In this document: one piece after another, positions 10,618 through 21,998 of the stretch | Numbering within the stretch: the first letter of the stretch is position 1 | Layout: each line of letters starts with the position of its first letter | Origin: Gossypium raimondii | Lineage: Eukaryota; Streptophyta; Magnoliopsida; Malvales; Malvaceae | Direction: 5' to 3' | NCBI RefSeq assembly: GCF_025698545.1 | Contig: NC_068575.1 | Location: 50,415,980 to 50,479,979 of the forward strand | Length of the DNA stretch: 64,000 bases | Translations under genes and position numbers: made by a program | Notes under the pieces: model-generated | Databases searched by the model: none | Told to the model about the DNA's origin: nothing | The model's input: the letters and a program-made list of their open reading frames with translations, nothing else

Positions 10618-13328
10618 TGTAACGACTCGATAGTCATAAGTGTCAGAAAGTGCATTTTCGAGACTCTGTTCCCGTAAATCAAACTTGTAAGTGAATTTGC
10701 ATGAATTAAGAGTAATTAGGTATGATAACTAAATTACATATAGGGTGAAAGTTGAATTATAGATTAAAGAATAATTAAAGGGACTAAAGAAGTAATTTTA
10801 CCATTGTTCTTTAGTAGGACGACATTAAGTAAGATATTTGTAAATTTATTATATATATTATAATATGAAATCTTAAGTATTAAGTATATATATTATATAA
10901 TAATAAAACAAAATTAGTAAAAGAAATAAAGAAAGACAAAAGCAAAACCAAAATTAAGAAAGAAAAAGAAAGAAAAAGAGAAAGAAACAGACACACAACG
11001 TTAGGGACTTCAAAGTTTCTAAGTTCAATTGGTTAGTCAATTTAGTCTCATTTTCTTGTAATTTATGTTTTTGAAATCCTAGAGTTAAGTATTATCCGAC
11101 CCATGCTAAAATTTTAGCATTGATAGCGTTTTAAGTGTTGTTAATGTTGAATAATTTTAGTATTAGGGATTCAATTGATAGATTTTTAAACTAGAAATGA
11201 AAAAGGATTAAATTGTAGAATAAATTTTAAATTTTGAGTAATAGGAACAAATTGTGAAAAATTTGAAATTTAGGGTTTAAGTGAAAATAGGAGTTAAATT
11301 TAGTTTAAAGTGGAATTTGTATGAAAATACAGAATTAATTGTAAAGAAATAAAGTTAGTCTCGGTTTAGGGACTAAATTGAAATTTAGGCAAATATTGAG
11401 TCAAAATTTAAAATATTCAATATGAAATTAAACTGTGTTATATTGATGAATTTTAATTGTTTTAATTCTGTAGCTAACGTCATGCCGGAATCCTCGACTA
11501 AAAAGGGGAAAGATAAAGTCGACATTGAATGGCTCAAAATTCTTGGTTTGTATTTCTATAATTCGAACTAAGTCGTAAAATTATTGCATTTTGATATCTT
11601 GCATATGGTAAGTATTGGAGGTGAGAACTATTGTGTTTTACAATTGAAATGGATTGATTCGGTATGTATGAATTTATTGAATTTATGTATATATGTGATT
11701 ATATAAAAATTTGATATTGGATATTAGTTATATTTGAAAATTAAAATGTAACCCTATTAACTGTATCGGGTTGAGTCAGATATAGATGGCATGCTATAGG
11801 ATAGGAAGAGTTCAGTGATTTCTTCGACTTCAAGTCGATGAGGCACTAGGTGCCAATTTACTTCAGTTTAACTGATTAGACACTGGTTGTCAAATTTATA
11901 TAGCGTTGGGCGCATATTACTTCGGATTATCCGATGAGGCATTGGGTGTCAAACTGGTGTGTTGGTTCGATCTGTGTATCTGTCCGACTATGTGAATTGA
12001 AAATGGGATAGTAATTTGAAACATGAAAATGAGATACATGAGTTATGTACTCCTGAATTGGATATGGAATGAATAATGTTATTGTTTAAATGATATGTGG
12101 ATCAAATTGTGAAAAGCTATTATATAGCAAGTGATGAGAAGTGAATATGGTATGAAATGATGTATTCATGAATTGAGTATTGAATAACTAATACCATTGC
12201 ATAAATAAATGTGGTTTGATATGTGCTTACAATTCAATTGTACATATTATATTATCTTGACATTAAATATTCAGATTATAGAAATACCACTGAGTTTTAC
12301 TCAGCGTACGATTTTATTTTTCTGTGCGCAAATTTGGTACTTCACTTTTGATCGCCGATTCAGCATCCAACAACAATCCCGAACTCAAATGTGGTGATGT
12401 TTACCTTTTGTTTCGGCATGTACCTAGGGTGTCTAAATAATAGTTATTTTGTGAATTGATTGTAAATGAGGTTATACGTTTAATATTGGTTTGATATATA
12501 TATAAACACGTGTTTGTTTTTGAAGTCATGTTATGGCATGGTAAATTGAACCAAATCTAGATATGTGCATGTGAATTTAAGTTACTGTTTAAGTGCTTAT
12601 GAACTAGGCAAAATGGATTGAATTTGGTATGTTTATAATTTGAATTTGAATGATGCTTTGATAATATGTTTTGATAATATAAATGTAGTACCAATGAGGG
12701 TACATTGGTTAGGCACTTAGGATAATTGTTTTGACATATTTTGAATATAATTGATCGTGTTTTGAATTGGTTATACGAATGGTTTTTGAGTTGTTTAATG
12801 CCCAAGCATGTAGGAAATGGTAAATTTGTTGTTTAGTGACTTGGCCGTGTGAGACACACAGCTAGCACATGAGCGTGCGAGGCCATTTCGAAAAGGTACA
12901 CAGCCTGGCACACGGGAGTGTGGTTTGGCCGTGTGACCCAAGTTAGAGAGTTACACGGGCATGGACACGGGTTGGGACACGACCGTGTGTTCCTATTTCG
13001 AATGCCCACACGGCCTAAGACACGGGCGTGTCTCTTGGCCATGTGAGTCACACAGCCTGGCCACACGGCTGTGTGAACCCTGCAGCTTTGAAAATTTTTA
13101 ATGTATTTCAAAAAAAATTTTGAGTTTCTGAATTAGTCTCGACTTGTTTCTAACGCGTATTTTGGGTCTCGAGGGCTCAAATAAGGGACAATATGTATGA
13201 GTTTGATTGATTTTTGACCTGAATATTATACGATATGAAATGTTTAAAATTTTTGTCTGTTTGATCTGTAAACTCTAGTAATGCTCCCTAACCCGGATTC
13301 GACGATGATACGGGTTAGGGCTGTTACA
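10618..13328 (+). repeat. Ty3/gypsy-type LTR, probably solo, about 2.7 kb
   Basis: It begins TGTAACGACTCG and ends GGGCTGTTACA, giving the inverted ends TGTAACA/TGTTACA shared with the LTR at 29635-36490. Its 3' part (12830-13328) lines up with 35900-36490, including palindromic ACACGG/CGTGTG clusters and the phrase 'TTGTTTCTAACGCGTATTTT'. A tandem block at about 11815-11960 repeats CCGATGAGGCA(C/T)TGGGTG-like units. No matching 5-bp target duplication was found (GGTTG against AGTCG), and no primer-binding site follows the end. It is therefore either a solo LTR with rearranged flanks or the terminus of a deleted element. The short Arg/Cys-rich frames inside are by-products of the palindromes. 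Confidence 0.7.
11815..11965 (+). repeat. Short tandem block inside LTR
   Basis: About three diverged units, each of the form TTCGRNTTATCCGATGAGGCA followed by CTAGGTGCC, CTGGTTGTC or TTGGGTGTC. This is internal tandem structure of the LTR, non-coding. Confidence 0.5.
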
Positions 13329-13331
13329 AGT

Positions 13332-13850
13332 CGTGTCTCAAGTCGTGTTTTATTGGAAATGCCTTTCTATACAAGCTTTATAACCCTAAATCTCTTATGC
13401 AATATGTTGAGTATGACTCATATTTCAGTCAAATCTGAGAGATAATCTCCTAGATAAACTCTGTTTATTTGTTTCAGTCAAACTCTAATTAGTCTAAATT
13501 ATTTTATTATTATTTGACCTACAAATTTAGCCTATAAATAGGCTCTTTTACAACTTTAGAAAATACACTCATTAAAATAATAGAACTCATAACACTTTTG
13601 AGAATTTTGTGTTTACGTTTTGAGGATTCTTTATTTTCGGGTTTTGGGGTTTAGTTTTTATCTCAATTTTTTGTACTCTTCGTTCTTTTGCCATTATAGT
13701 AAAATTATCTTTGCCTATGATTTTTTTATCCTCTTTGAAGGGTTTTTCTATGTTAAATTTGAGTGTTCAAATTCACAATTTCTTCCGCTATTTTTACTTG
13801 TTCGTTGCTTTTTACTTGTTTGTTGCTTAATCGAGTCGATTCCCAGCAAG
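13332..13850 (+). repeat. Ty1/copia 5' LTR
   Basis: The right boundary is fixed by a plant initiator-Met primer-binding site, TGGTATCAGAGC, at 13851-13862, right after a CCCAGCA-type LTR end. A promoter TATA box (TATAAATA, 13533-13540) sits about 310 bp upstream of the end, followed by a leader-like region, as in copia LTRs. The left boundary is placed approximately after the preceding gypsy-type LTR. No 3' partner of the same sequence is seen, so the element is truncated. Confidence 0.55.
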
Positions 13851-14100
13851 TGGTATCAGAGCTAGTTCAATTTTCGTATATCAGCCCATTAAGAGATGAC
13901 AACAATAAGGTTTGACATTGAGAAATTCGATGGTGTCACAAATTTCAATCTGTGGCAAGTATAGATGATGACAATTCTAGTTCAGACCAGCCTAAAAAAG
14001 GTAGTTATTGGGAAAAAGCCTGAGAATTTAGATCAGACAGAATGAGAAGAGTTTGATGAAAAGGCCCTCTCTGTAATCCAATCGTGCCTCGCGAATAATT
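13851..14100 (+). pseudogene. Ty1/copia primer-binding site and gag start, broken
   Basis: After the primer-binding site, an ATG at 13897 opens a frame reading MTTIRFDIEKFDGVTNFNLW, the typical N-terminus of plant copia gag (KFDGxNFxxW, UBN2/DUF4219-like). An in-frame stop replaces a codon directly after 'LWQV', and another follows near 14043. The gag fragment ends around 14100, and the sequence then turns into unrelated repeat. The element therefore kept only its 5' LTR and about 80 codons of gag. Confidence 0.6.
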
Positions 14101-14703
14101 TAAATCCACAAGATACGAGTGCTTAAGTGGCTAATTTTGCTATTTCTCTTCTTGTGTCTTTCTTTTTTTTCTCATGTTTACAAAATCACTTTTCCATTAG
14201 TGGGGGAATGTTGGTGATGCAAAAGAAAAGGATAATCCCACATTGGTTAGGAATAAGCTTTTAAAAGAGTTTATGTATAGACTTGAATCTTTCTCTTATT
14301 GAGTAATTGGAGCTAAAGGTCTAACACACGTCAAGCGCCGCCTGACACGTACATTAGTATGATATTCTATCTAGGAGATTGGGTTTTAAGCAGAACCGTC
14401 TATGATCCCTCTAATATTTCCTGGGAATTGAACCTATTATGGTTTATCTAAATTTTTTTCAGTTTATTTCCCGATTCTTTTGAGAAAAGCAATTCCAATC
14501 GTTGTTCCACCTTTTCTATTCTGGTGTACGAATATAAAAGTATTGTGTTAACCTTGGGGGGTGACGTCTGTTACTTGATTACACCGGTTAGGACAAATTT
14601 TCTTCTAAGGAAATGGTTACTTCATTTTTATTTACGTTCTATTTATTTTATCTATATTGGCAACCATCCATATTTAGAAAAGTCAAATATATGAGAATCA
14701 AAA
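14101..14703. repeat. Unassigned retroelement-like DNA
   Basis: A purine stretch GTGGGGGAATG at about 14200, followed by TGTTGGTGATGC, looks like a polypurine tract and 3' LTR start. No matching 5' LTR exists in the window and the other end is unclear (perhaps near 14600). I record it as a likely 3' end of a copia-type element, unproven. Confidence 0.35.
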
Positions 14704-15219
14704 TGTTGGCACTGGAAATAAGAGACTTAAGGCACTGAAAGCGGGATTGAAATTTGGCATGAGATATTTGCAATTTTTGGTCCCTAATTGTATAGTGACT
14801 TTGCAAGTTCATCCTTGAATCTCAACTATAAATAGGCCTAACCATTTCTCATTTTCAATCATCCCCATATTTGCCATTCTCTCCTTAAGGCACTGTTCTC
14901 TCTCTTTATTTGTAAATTTTCACTTTTATTTTGGAGTGAAATATATTTGTTAGTGCCCAAGGACGTAGGAAAAATTTACTGAACCTCGTTAAAATTCTTG
15001 TGTTCTTTATTTTTTATTTTGCATATTTTGTGAGAGTGATTGTAGTGATTTATTGTGAGGTTAAATTACGATAGAGGGATATTCTGGCTAGGAAAGACCT
15101 GGTACATAAGTGATCCACCTCTCTTTCCTAGGAATTGAAATTTTACTCTTTTACACGCTTCCGCACAACAATCTAGTTAGTGCTAATGGGTTTATTTTGC
15201 AGTAGTATTATTTCCAACA
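14704..15219 (+). repeat. Copia-type solo LTR
   Basis: The ends are inverted (TGTTGG...CCAACA) over a length of 516 bp. A TATA box TATAAATA at 14827-14834 is followed by a pyrimidine-rich leader. These are the features of a copia LTR. There is no primer-binding site downstream and no polyprotein on either side. The flanking 5-mers (CAAAA and GTTAG) do not match, so the target duplication has decayed or an end is misplaced by a few bases. Confidence 0.55.
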
Positions 15220-16110
15220 GTTAGGACTGCAAAAGTTGCAACATTTTCTATGGTTGGTGGTAAAGTAGACGTTGCTAACAAATGCTAAATGGGTTAGGCG
15301 TGGTATGGCTGATGACCCAAGTTATTGTCTGTGTGGGGGTGGTGAAGAGACTATCATTCATGTTTTACGTGATTGTCCTATTACAGTTGAGACGTGGTAG
15401 AGTATTTTGCCTCGTCAGGTGACTCAGGATTCTTTCGCTACCTTTGCAAAATTGAATTATTCAAAATTTATGTCACTTCCAGGACATTGTCATGGTTGGG
15501 GTTAGTTGGTATGTGTTGTTCAGTGTTGTTCTATGGCGTTTATGGAAGCGGTGGAACCAACATGTTTTCGCTAATGGTCTGGGTTGTTTTGGTGATGTTG
15601 TCAAGGAGAGCTTGTCATGGGCAAAGAATATTATGGTTGCGAGTTTAGGAGATTAGGCTGGGGGGCATGGATATTTCAACTGGTGTTGCTTCGACCGGGG
15701 GTGTCCTATATGATTAGACTGGCTATTCGCTCATAAGGTTTAGTCAATTTATTGGCGTTGGTACAGTGTTGCAATCAAAACTATGGGCAGTTTATGATGG
15801 TCTTTGAATTGCCTAAGAGGAGGGGTATAAAAATGTGTTGAATGAGAGTGATAATTTGTTGTTGGTTCAGCTCTTAACAAAGTGTCATGCTAGAGCTAGT
15901 TTCCTTTCTTTGGTGCAAGACATTAAACGTTTATGTGCTCGTGATTGGCAAGTTTCGTTTGGGCATGTGTTTGGGGAAGCGAATAAAGTTGCAGATGTTT
16001 GCTGGTGGCGTTGTTGGGTTACAGCGTTTTACTAAACCCCCTATTACTGTTCAGGCAGCCATGGAGGATGATGTAGCTGGTGGTGCTGGGCACCGACTGG
16101 TTTGAGCCTG
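15220..16110 (+). pseudogene. LINE 3' end: zf-RVT and RNase H remnant
   Basis: Near 15235-15400 a broken frame carries CLCGGGEETIIHVLRDCP, the CxC...E(T)xxH...C motif of the zf-RVT domain that follows plant LINE reverse transcriptases. Further on (about 15660-16030) come pieces of the RNase H domain that ends such proteins, including a motif like WQVSFGHVFGEANKVAD near 15949-15999, where active copies read 'HVxREANxxAD'. Stops and frameshifts are frequent. The reverse-transcriptase core is absent, fitting a 5'-truncated L1-type insertion. It is cut on the right by the hAT-like element. Confidence 0.65.
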
Positions 16111-16130
16111 CTGTGTGCTGTTTCTTTAGG

Positions 16131-16138
16131 TGTTAGAC
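16131..16138 (+). other. Target-site duplication, left copy
   Basis: TGTTAGAC here and at 18250-18257 are identical 8-mers that flank the hAT-like element. Eight bases is the diagnostic duplication length for hAT insertion. Confidence 0.8.
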
Positions 16139-18249
16139 TAGACCTTTCCATGGGTCGGGCGGCTCGGCCCGGCCCGACGGCCCGCCCGAAATATGGGAGG
16201 GTTCGGGTAAAAATATAGGCCCGAAATATGGGCTTGGGCAAAAATTTAAGCCCGTTTGGAAAACGGGCCGGGCCTTGGGCAAAATTTTTTTGGCCCGGGC
16301 CGGCCCGAGAATATATTAAATATACATATATTTTTTATTTTAAAAATATAATAGTTTTTATTTTAAGTTTGATTTACTTTCCTTTTGTGCTGCTGTGTCT
16401 TCCTCCCTTTTTTCCCCATTTCCAAAATCGACAAACACCTAAAATCCCTAACCCTATTATGCTGTCTGCTGTGCCTTCCTCCCTTTTTCTCCCATTTCCA
16501 AAATCGACAGTCTCTTCCAGTACCGATCCACCTCTACCGTCAAGACCTCCACCGATCCACCTCCAGTCGGTTTGTTTACTCCCGAATCGCCAAGTAGAAG
16601 TAAGCATACAAGAACGAGGAGTTTAGTACAGGTACGAGTTTGCTCTTCTTCTTCGTTTTCCTCGTTTTCATTCTCTTTAAGATACTTCATCTTCAGGTTA
16701 CTCTTTTATTTCTTTTATCAATTACCCTTCTTCCTTGCCTGCACATTCAATTAAGCGCAACTCTTTTACTCTTTCAAAATCTGAGACATTGATTTTTTTT
16801 TCTAGAGATTGTGTTCTTAGGTATTCTGAATCAATGGTTACGATTATGTTACAAAGTTGAAACATCAGATAAATATTTATTAAAAACAACTGTTCTTTCA
16901 ATGAATTTATGCATCAAAACAGCAATAACATAAATACCAAATGTAAAATAAAACGCATTAAAGCATCAAAAAGCTTACCTGAAATGCAGACTGAAAGCTC
17001 AAAAAGTCAATAAATATATGAACAAAGAAGAGAAGAAGAAGAAATAATATATGAAGGCACACAATTTAGCAGGCAGGACAAGATTGGTCCACTACTTTTG
17101 GTTTTAGGCAAAGATTAGTCCAAAGTTAATATAAAAGGGTCAAACGTGTATGAACTATGAAGTAAGCAATGGGATAACATTAGCTGACCAACCATTATAA
17201 CAATAATATTAAAATCAAGAGTAGATAATGCTAAGTTCCCACTTTCTGCAGATTACCCACTCTTTTACCTCTCAAGATGATTCGCTTAATTTTAGTTACA
17301 AAACATACAGGCATGAGGTGTTTTGTTTACTTAATTTTTGTTTTATGCATGCATGATGTATTTAGTGGTTGATACTATGAAAATATTAGAGGGTAGAGTC
17401 AGTAGTGAGTCATGTCAATGGAGGATATTAATACAATTCTTCTTTTTTCTTAGAAACAGTTTGAATTAAAAATGGAAATCTAATCTAACATTCTTCATTT
17501 CTAATTGCAGTTTTCTTTCAACTTCTTTCTACTGAAGTTACACACACTTCATTTTGGGCATCCTTTTGCTGAATGTTAACCAATGTTGACTATTCTAGAA
17601 CTATACCACATCGACATATAATTGCAATTCTAATCCAACAACTTACCTTTTTCGGACAAAGCGGTTAAACAAAAGTTGGTCAAAGAAAGGATAAATTCTA
17701 TTCTTAGTCTTCTACTTTGTGAAAGTTATGAATTTAGTTTTTGTAAATTAATTTGATTAATTTTAGCTTGTGTGTTTTTTAATTGGTCAAATTTTGAAAA
17801 ATGTACTCTTAGGCTCTTAGCTTAAAAGGTTGGAGTTAAATTAATTTGATTAATAATAAAACATCAATTTTGTTTTACTAATTAAATGTTAGATTTTGTT
17901 ACAGCAATTAATACAATTAATACAATTAACAATTAATACAATTAATAATTTGATAAATTTACTAATCAAATGTTAGATTTTATTACAACAATTAATACAA
18001 TTAATAATTAATAATTTGATAATTTTACTAACAATTAATTTTAATAACAATTAGTTTTAATTTCATTAAAAAATAATTTTAATTTAAAAACGGGCCGGGT
18101 CGGGCCGGGCTCGGGCCCCATATTTTTTACCCGGAACGGGCTTGGGCAAAATCTCAGGCCCATATTTCGGGCCGGGCTGGGCCCCGACCTAGTAAACGGG
18201 CTGAAAATTTTTTATTGGCCCGGCCCGGCCCGGCCCATGGACAGCTCTA
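16139..18249. mobile_element. Non-autonomous hAT-like transposon, 2.1 kb
   Basis: The left end TAGACCTTTCCATGGGTCGG and the inverted right end TAGAGCTGTCCATGGGCCGG match over most positions, and the element is bordered by a perfect 8-bp duplication. The subterminal 150 bp at both ends are packed with GGCCCG/CGGGCC words in inverted orientation, unlike the AT-rich core. No transposase frame is present. The interior holds a duplicated block (about 16390-16510, two copies of 'CCATTTCCAAAATCGACA' preceded by CTTCCTCCCTTTTT) that looks like a genic 5' leader. At about 17690-18060 it has MITE-like 'CTTTGTGAAAGTTATGAATT' sequence. The element may be a deletion derivative or may have captured host DNA. 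Open frames of 60-130 codons inside show no family similarity. Confidence 0.85.
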
Positions 18250-18257
18250 TGTTAGAC
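18250..18257 (+). other. Target-site duplication, right copy
   Basis: TGTTAGAC, identical to 16131-16138. Confidence 0.8.
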
Positions 18258-18612
18258 CTCCTTTGTTTATTAAAAAAAGGTTAAAAAATCAACGAGAGAA
18301 AGAAATTTTAATAATTAAATATATAATTAATGAGCACACGGCACACCTAAAACAACATGAAGCCAAAATGGGAAATAATTTAATCTACGTTTGGAGAGAA
18401 TAGTTAAAATTCCTAGCTAACATCTGTCTTATAATGGGCTTATAATATTAAAATATGCGAAGAGTTAGCGACTAATAAACACTTTGTAAACAAACAAAAT
18501 AATTACTAAAGCGAAGTAAATCTTTGTGAAACTACTAAATAATCTTTGACTAAAAATCTCTGAAAATAAAAAAAAAGCATCTCAAATCAAAGCATCCCGA
18601 CCAGACAAAACA
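18258..18612 (+). promoter_or_regulatory. Promoter and 5' leader region of BSD gene
   Basis: AT-rich sequence between the hAT-like element and the start codon. No single convincing TATA box could be chosen. The A-rich run just before ATG (ACAAAACAATG) is a good plant start context. The transposon end is only about 360 bp from the start codon, so it may form part of the promoter. Confidence 0.4.
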
Positions 18613-20586
18613 ATGAATCTGTCGTCGTGGTTTCGCCGCAGTGTTTCAAGGAACAGTAAAAACAACAAAAACCCACCAGATCAACCTCAACCCCACCACC
18701 AAGAACAAGAAGAATTACTTGGAATTACCCAACAATTAATCGATCATGTCAAGTCTTTTACTTTAGAAACCTTCAAGAATTTCCCTATCCAAGGTACTTT
18801 CCGTCTTTTTTTCTTTCGCTTTGGAAATTTCTAAAGAGAAAATTGGTTTGATTGAAGCTTATGGTGTTCAGATGATGGTGACATTGAAGCCCAAACTTCT
18901 TATAATGTGCGTAAAGATCTTTCTGATTGGCAAGAGCGTCATGCTGTCTTAGTGCTTTCTAAAGTGAAGGTTTGGGGTTTTTTTTTTTTTTAAACCTTTT
19001 TTCCTTCTTAATAATTTATAATTATTGTTCTATTCTTCTTCTTGTTTTCCAGGAACTTTCACAGCTTAATTATTGTTCTATTCTTCTTCTTGTTTTCCAG
19101 GAACTTTCACAGCTTAGATTCAAGTTATGCCCCCGCCATTTGAAGGAGGAAAAATTTTGGAGGATATATTTCATGCTTGTCAATAGTTACGTGGCTGAGT
19201 AAGTTTTACATTTTTTTCATGATAATTAGTAATTTAGAACAAGGAATCTGTGCATATATTGTTGCTTTGTGGATTTGAATCTGAGCTTGATTTTAGATGC
19301 CTATATGATATTGCCATTCTCTCATCAGATATATCCTTCAAACATTTGCCAACACATTCTTTGTATTGACCTTTCGTTTAGTGAAAAATTATTTCTTGAA
19401 AGAAATTCTTGAATTCTGTTTCACAATACATGCTTATTACATACATACTAGCATTTCGTGACAATGCACAAACGTATCCATTGTGTCGTTATACATGCAA
19501 ATATAGAAATTACTGTCAAAGTTAGCGCCAGCTGTTCGGAGATCTAAAGCCTGTTTAAGGATGCTAGTGGAGATCTGTAGAATGTAACGCCGTGATGTGG
19601 CTTTTCTTACGTCTTCAAGATGTCCTAAGCGGATATGTGATTTTGTTTGCTAGGGTTGCACCCGAAAGTTTGAATTAGTTTTTAGGGTGCTTTTTAGTTG
19701 ATTACTGATTTCTTTGCTGTCTTTAATCATGTTTGTTATGAATAGAACTGATATATCATGATTATCCTCCTATTGCACCGAAATGTATACTTTGTCTTGC
19801 ACAAGTAATCATGGTAAAAAAATAGAAGATGGAAAGTTTTATTTCTTGCAATTGAGAAAATAAATATGAAAAATGAAGTTCTTGTTTGAGTCCGATTTAT
19901 TTGAAATTTTAAAAAGAGATTGCATTAGTGAGACAATCTGTACCCAGTTCAATTATATATCAGTATGGATTAACTTCTTATGCCCTTATTTGTGCTATGA
20001 GAACCATATTTTTCAAACCGCGGAATTTATTTGGATAAAGAATTTCTTGGGAAAAAACAATGCCAACATTGTCAGTTTAATTGGAAATGTTATCATCTAT
20101 AAACCCGAACAAGTCAGTATATTCTGTTGGAAATTGAAAAAAAGAAGGTGGATAGTTCTTTTTGTCCTCGTCTGTGGAGAATGGAGGAGGGGCAGCACCA
20201 TTTCAAACATAGAATGGTACTCTTTTTCTTTATAGGAGGTGTTTGGCCCTTTCCAACATAGCACCATTGTTCTTTTAGTTTCCCCAAATAGCTCCATGCT
20301 TGTAAAGTTCTGTTTCCAAACAAGGTTGCTCTCCTTTTGCCTACTTGTTATGTAAGATTATTAGTTTCCATCTTAATCAAAGTTAATCCCTAATACATGT
20401 AAAACCAGATAAATCCAAGCTCAAATGCTTGTCTTTGTGTTTATCAGATACGAGCTGCATGCTATACAACGCGCTAAACTGCAAAGCATTGCTATGAAGG
20501 ATGAGAAAACACCAGATACCTGTGCGTATGAAGTTGAAATGGCCGAAAGAAATCAAGCAGATAGTGTTGCACCATCAACTCCATGA
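18613..20586 (+). CDS. BSD domain-containing protein
   Basis: Four exons, 18613-18793, 18872-18969, 19101-19198 and 20448-20586, join in frame to 171 codons plus stop, all with GT-AG introns. The N-terminus is basic and low-complexity (NNKNPPDQPQPHHQEQEE), then a helical segment follows. The BSD fold covers about residues 65-135, with DLSDWQERHAVLVLSKVKEL, FKLCPRHLKEEKFWRIYF and the conserved Phe-Trp pair. BSD domains (named after BTF2-like factors, synapse-associated proteins and DOS2) occur in the TFIIH p62 subunit and in small plant proteins whose biochemical role is unclear. This short form belongs to the latter, so nuclear or chromatin function should not be assumed. Exon 3 has two identical candidate acceptors because of a 48-bp duplication; using the upstream one adds 16 residues without a frame break. 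The gene converges on PRT1, whose coding region ends 1.4 kb downstream. I recall the same pair as near neighbours in Arabidopsis (AT3G24820 and AT3G24800). Confidence 0.88.
19021..19116 (+). repeat. Perfect 48-bp tandem duplication spanning a 3' splice site
   Basis: 19021-19068 and 19069-19116 are identical. Each copy contains polypyrimidine tract, CAG acceptor and the first 16 bases of exon 3 (GAACTTTCACAGCTTA). The acceptors end at 19052 and 19100. Choice of the first keeps frame (48 = 16 x 3) and meets no stop. Confidence 0.95.
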
Positions 20587-21998
20587 CCCCAATTAACAAC
20601 AAAAACTGCATTGCCAAGTATGTTGTTCATTTCCAGTGGTAAAAATGACCATGTAAGTACATTTAATGTAGGTCAGGAAGTGTACAACAACTAAATTTGC
20701 ATGTTGAAGAAATCCGATGATTCGCTCTCTACATAAAGATGGGTGCAAGACCCCTTTTTCTTTAGATGCATTTGAATTGTAACTCAAAACAGTTGCAGCA
20801 TTTGTGTTGGCACTCTATTATATGCAGCATTTGTTGGTTTTGCCTTTCCCAGACAACAACTGTCCTTTTACTTAATTTACAAGAGATGGAAGTATGCTAG
20901 CCAAGCTCCCTTTGGTGTTGCCATGTTGATCTTTTACCTCTGATTTGGGAATTGCAAGATTAAGTAAAGAAGCAGAATAGATGGTTTAAAAAAAATATCA
21001 TTTTAAGCATGTAAAATGACTGGAAGCGGAAATAACGCAGTTGTTTAGATGGTTTAGATTGTGGTACATTAGAGTTAATACCTTATAATAAATTTGTCTC
21101 CATATAAATACTAGAGAGTGTAGGGGATAGATAGATTGAACGCTGTAACTGAAAATTTATTGTTTCTCTCTTTAACATTTTACTTACATTTGTTTTAAAA
21201 TTAGATTCAAATTTGTGATAGTATTATCCAAATTTAAATTTGAATTTGAATCAATTAAATTATACATGGAATATCTAAATTAATTTTAAAAACTAATGTA
21301 AATCTAAACTAAAATCAAATATATTATTCACTAAAGTAATATAAATTTAAACAATCTTTGTTTGTATTTACATCTATTAATTACAAAATAAAAATAAAAT
21401 TTTTTAAATTTAGATAATAGATATTCAAGGATTAATATCCAAGTCCATTCTAAATTTGCTTTAAAATAATAATTAAAATATCTAAAATCAAATATTTTCT
21501 TAAATTACAAAATCCAAATTCACAAAATCCCCGTTTGCCATCCTTAAGATCAAGGTATCAATTTAAAGAATGGAGGCAAAAGAAGAATGGTTTAATGACA
21601 AAATCTTTGATGATAAGAATGTTGGTGGAAGATGTATTAAATTTTGAGGCTGAAATTGATGAAAGATGGCAATCACATCGTTTATACATGCATAGTGAAT
21701 ATTAACAATGTCCACCCGGAATAGACAAACAACTCTCTACTTATTAAGCAATGCCTCAAATGATGTGCAATTGCCACCGACTATGGCCGCTCACATACTG
21801 TTGCTTCACAAAACCACAAATTAATGCATATGCTGGAGCCACCAAAATGGGGGGTTTTTTTTTTTTTAAAGAAATGCAAGGAACCAGATTGCAGCTTAAA
21901 TATGGGATCCGAATGGTACTTTACAGAACTAATTAAGGAAACACGAACTTACACGTAATTCACCGGTCCCTACCCACTAGAAAATTACTATACGGATA
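20587..21998. other. Region between convergent BSD and PRT1 genes
   Basis: Contains the 3' untranslated regions of both genes. The BSD gene's 3' UTR probably extends some hundred bases (about 20587-20900). The AT-rich middle (21150-21540) has no gene. A run of 12 T occurs at about 21857. No other feature is seen. Confidence 0.5.

Noticed and set aside
12833-13111. 92-codon Arg/Cys-rich frame, minus strand
   Set aside because: It lies wholly in the palindromic ACACGG/CGTGTG part of an LTR. Its repeated RP, CP and TH words are translations of that motif, not a protein family.
16441-16460. Interstitial telomere repeat (CCCTAACCCTA)
   Set aside because: Only one to two diverged units; not the plant TTTAGGG array.
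16228-16626. 132-codon frame in the hAT-like element
   Set aside because: It starts in the GGCCCG terminal region and crosses a duplicated CT-rich block. Overlapping frames on both strands are equally open, and no domain is visible.
19873-20235. 120-codon frame within BSD intron 3
   Set aside because: It sits in an intron between two well-supported exons, has no family similarity, and resembles chance AT-rich coding (many Phe, Ile, Trp).
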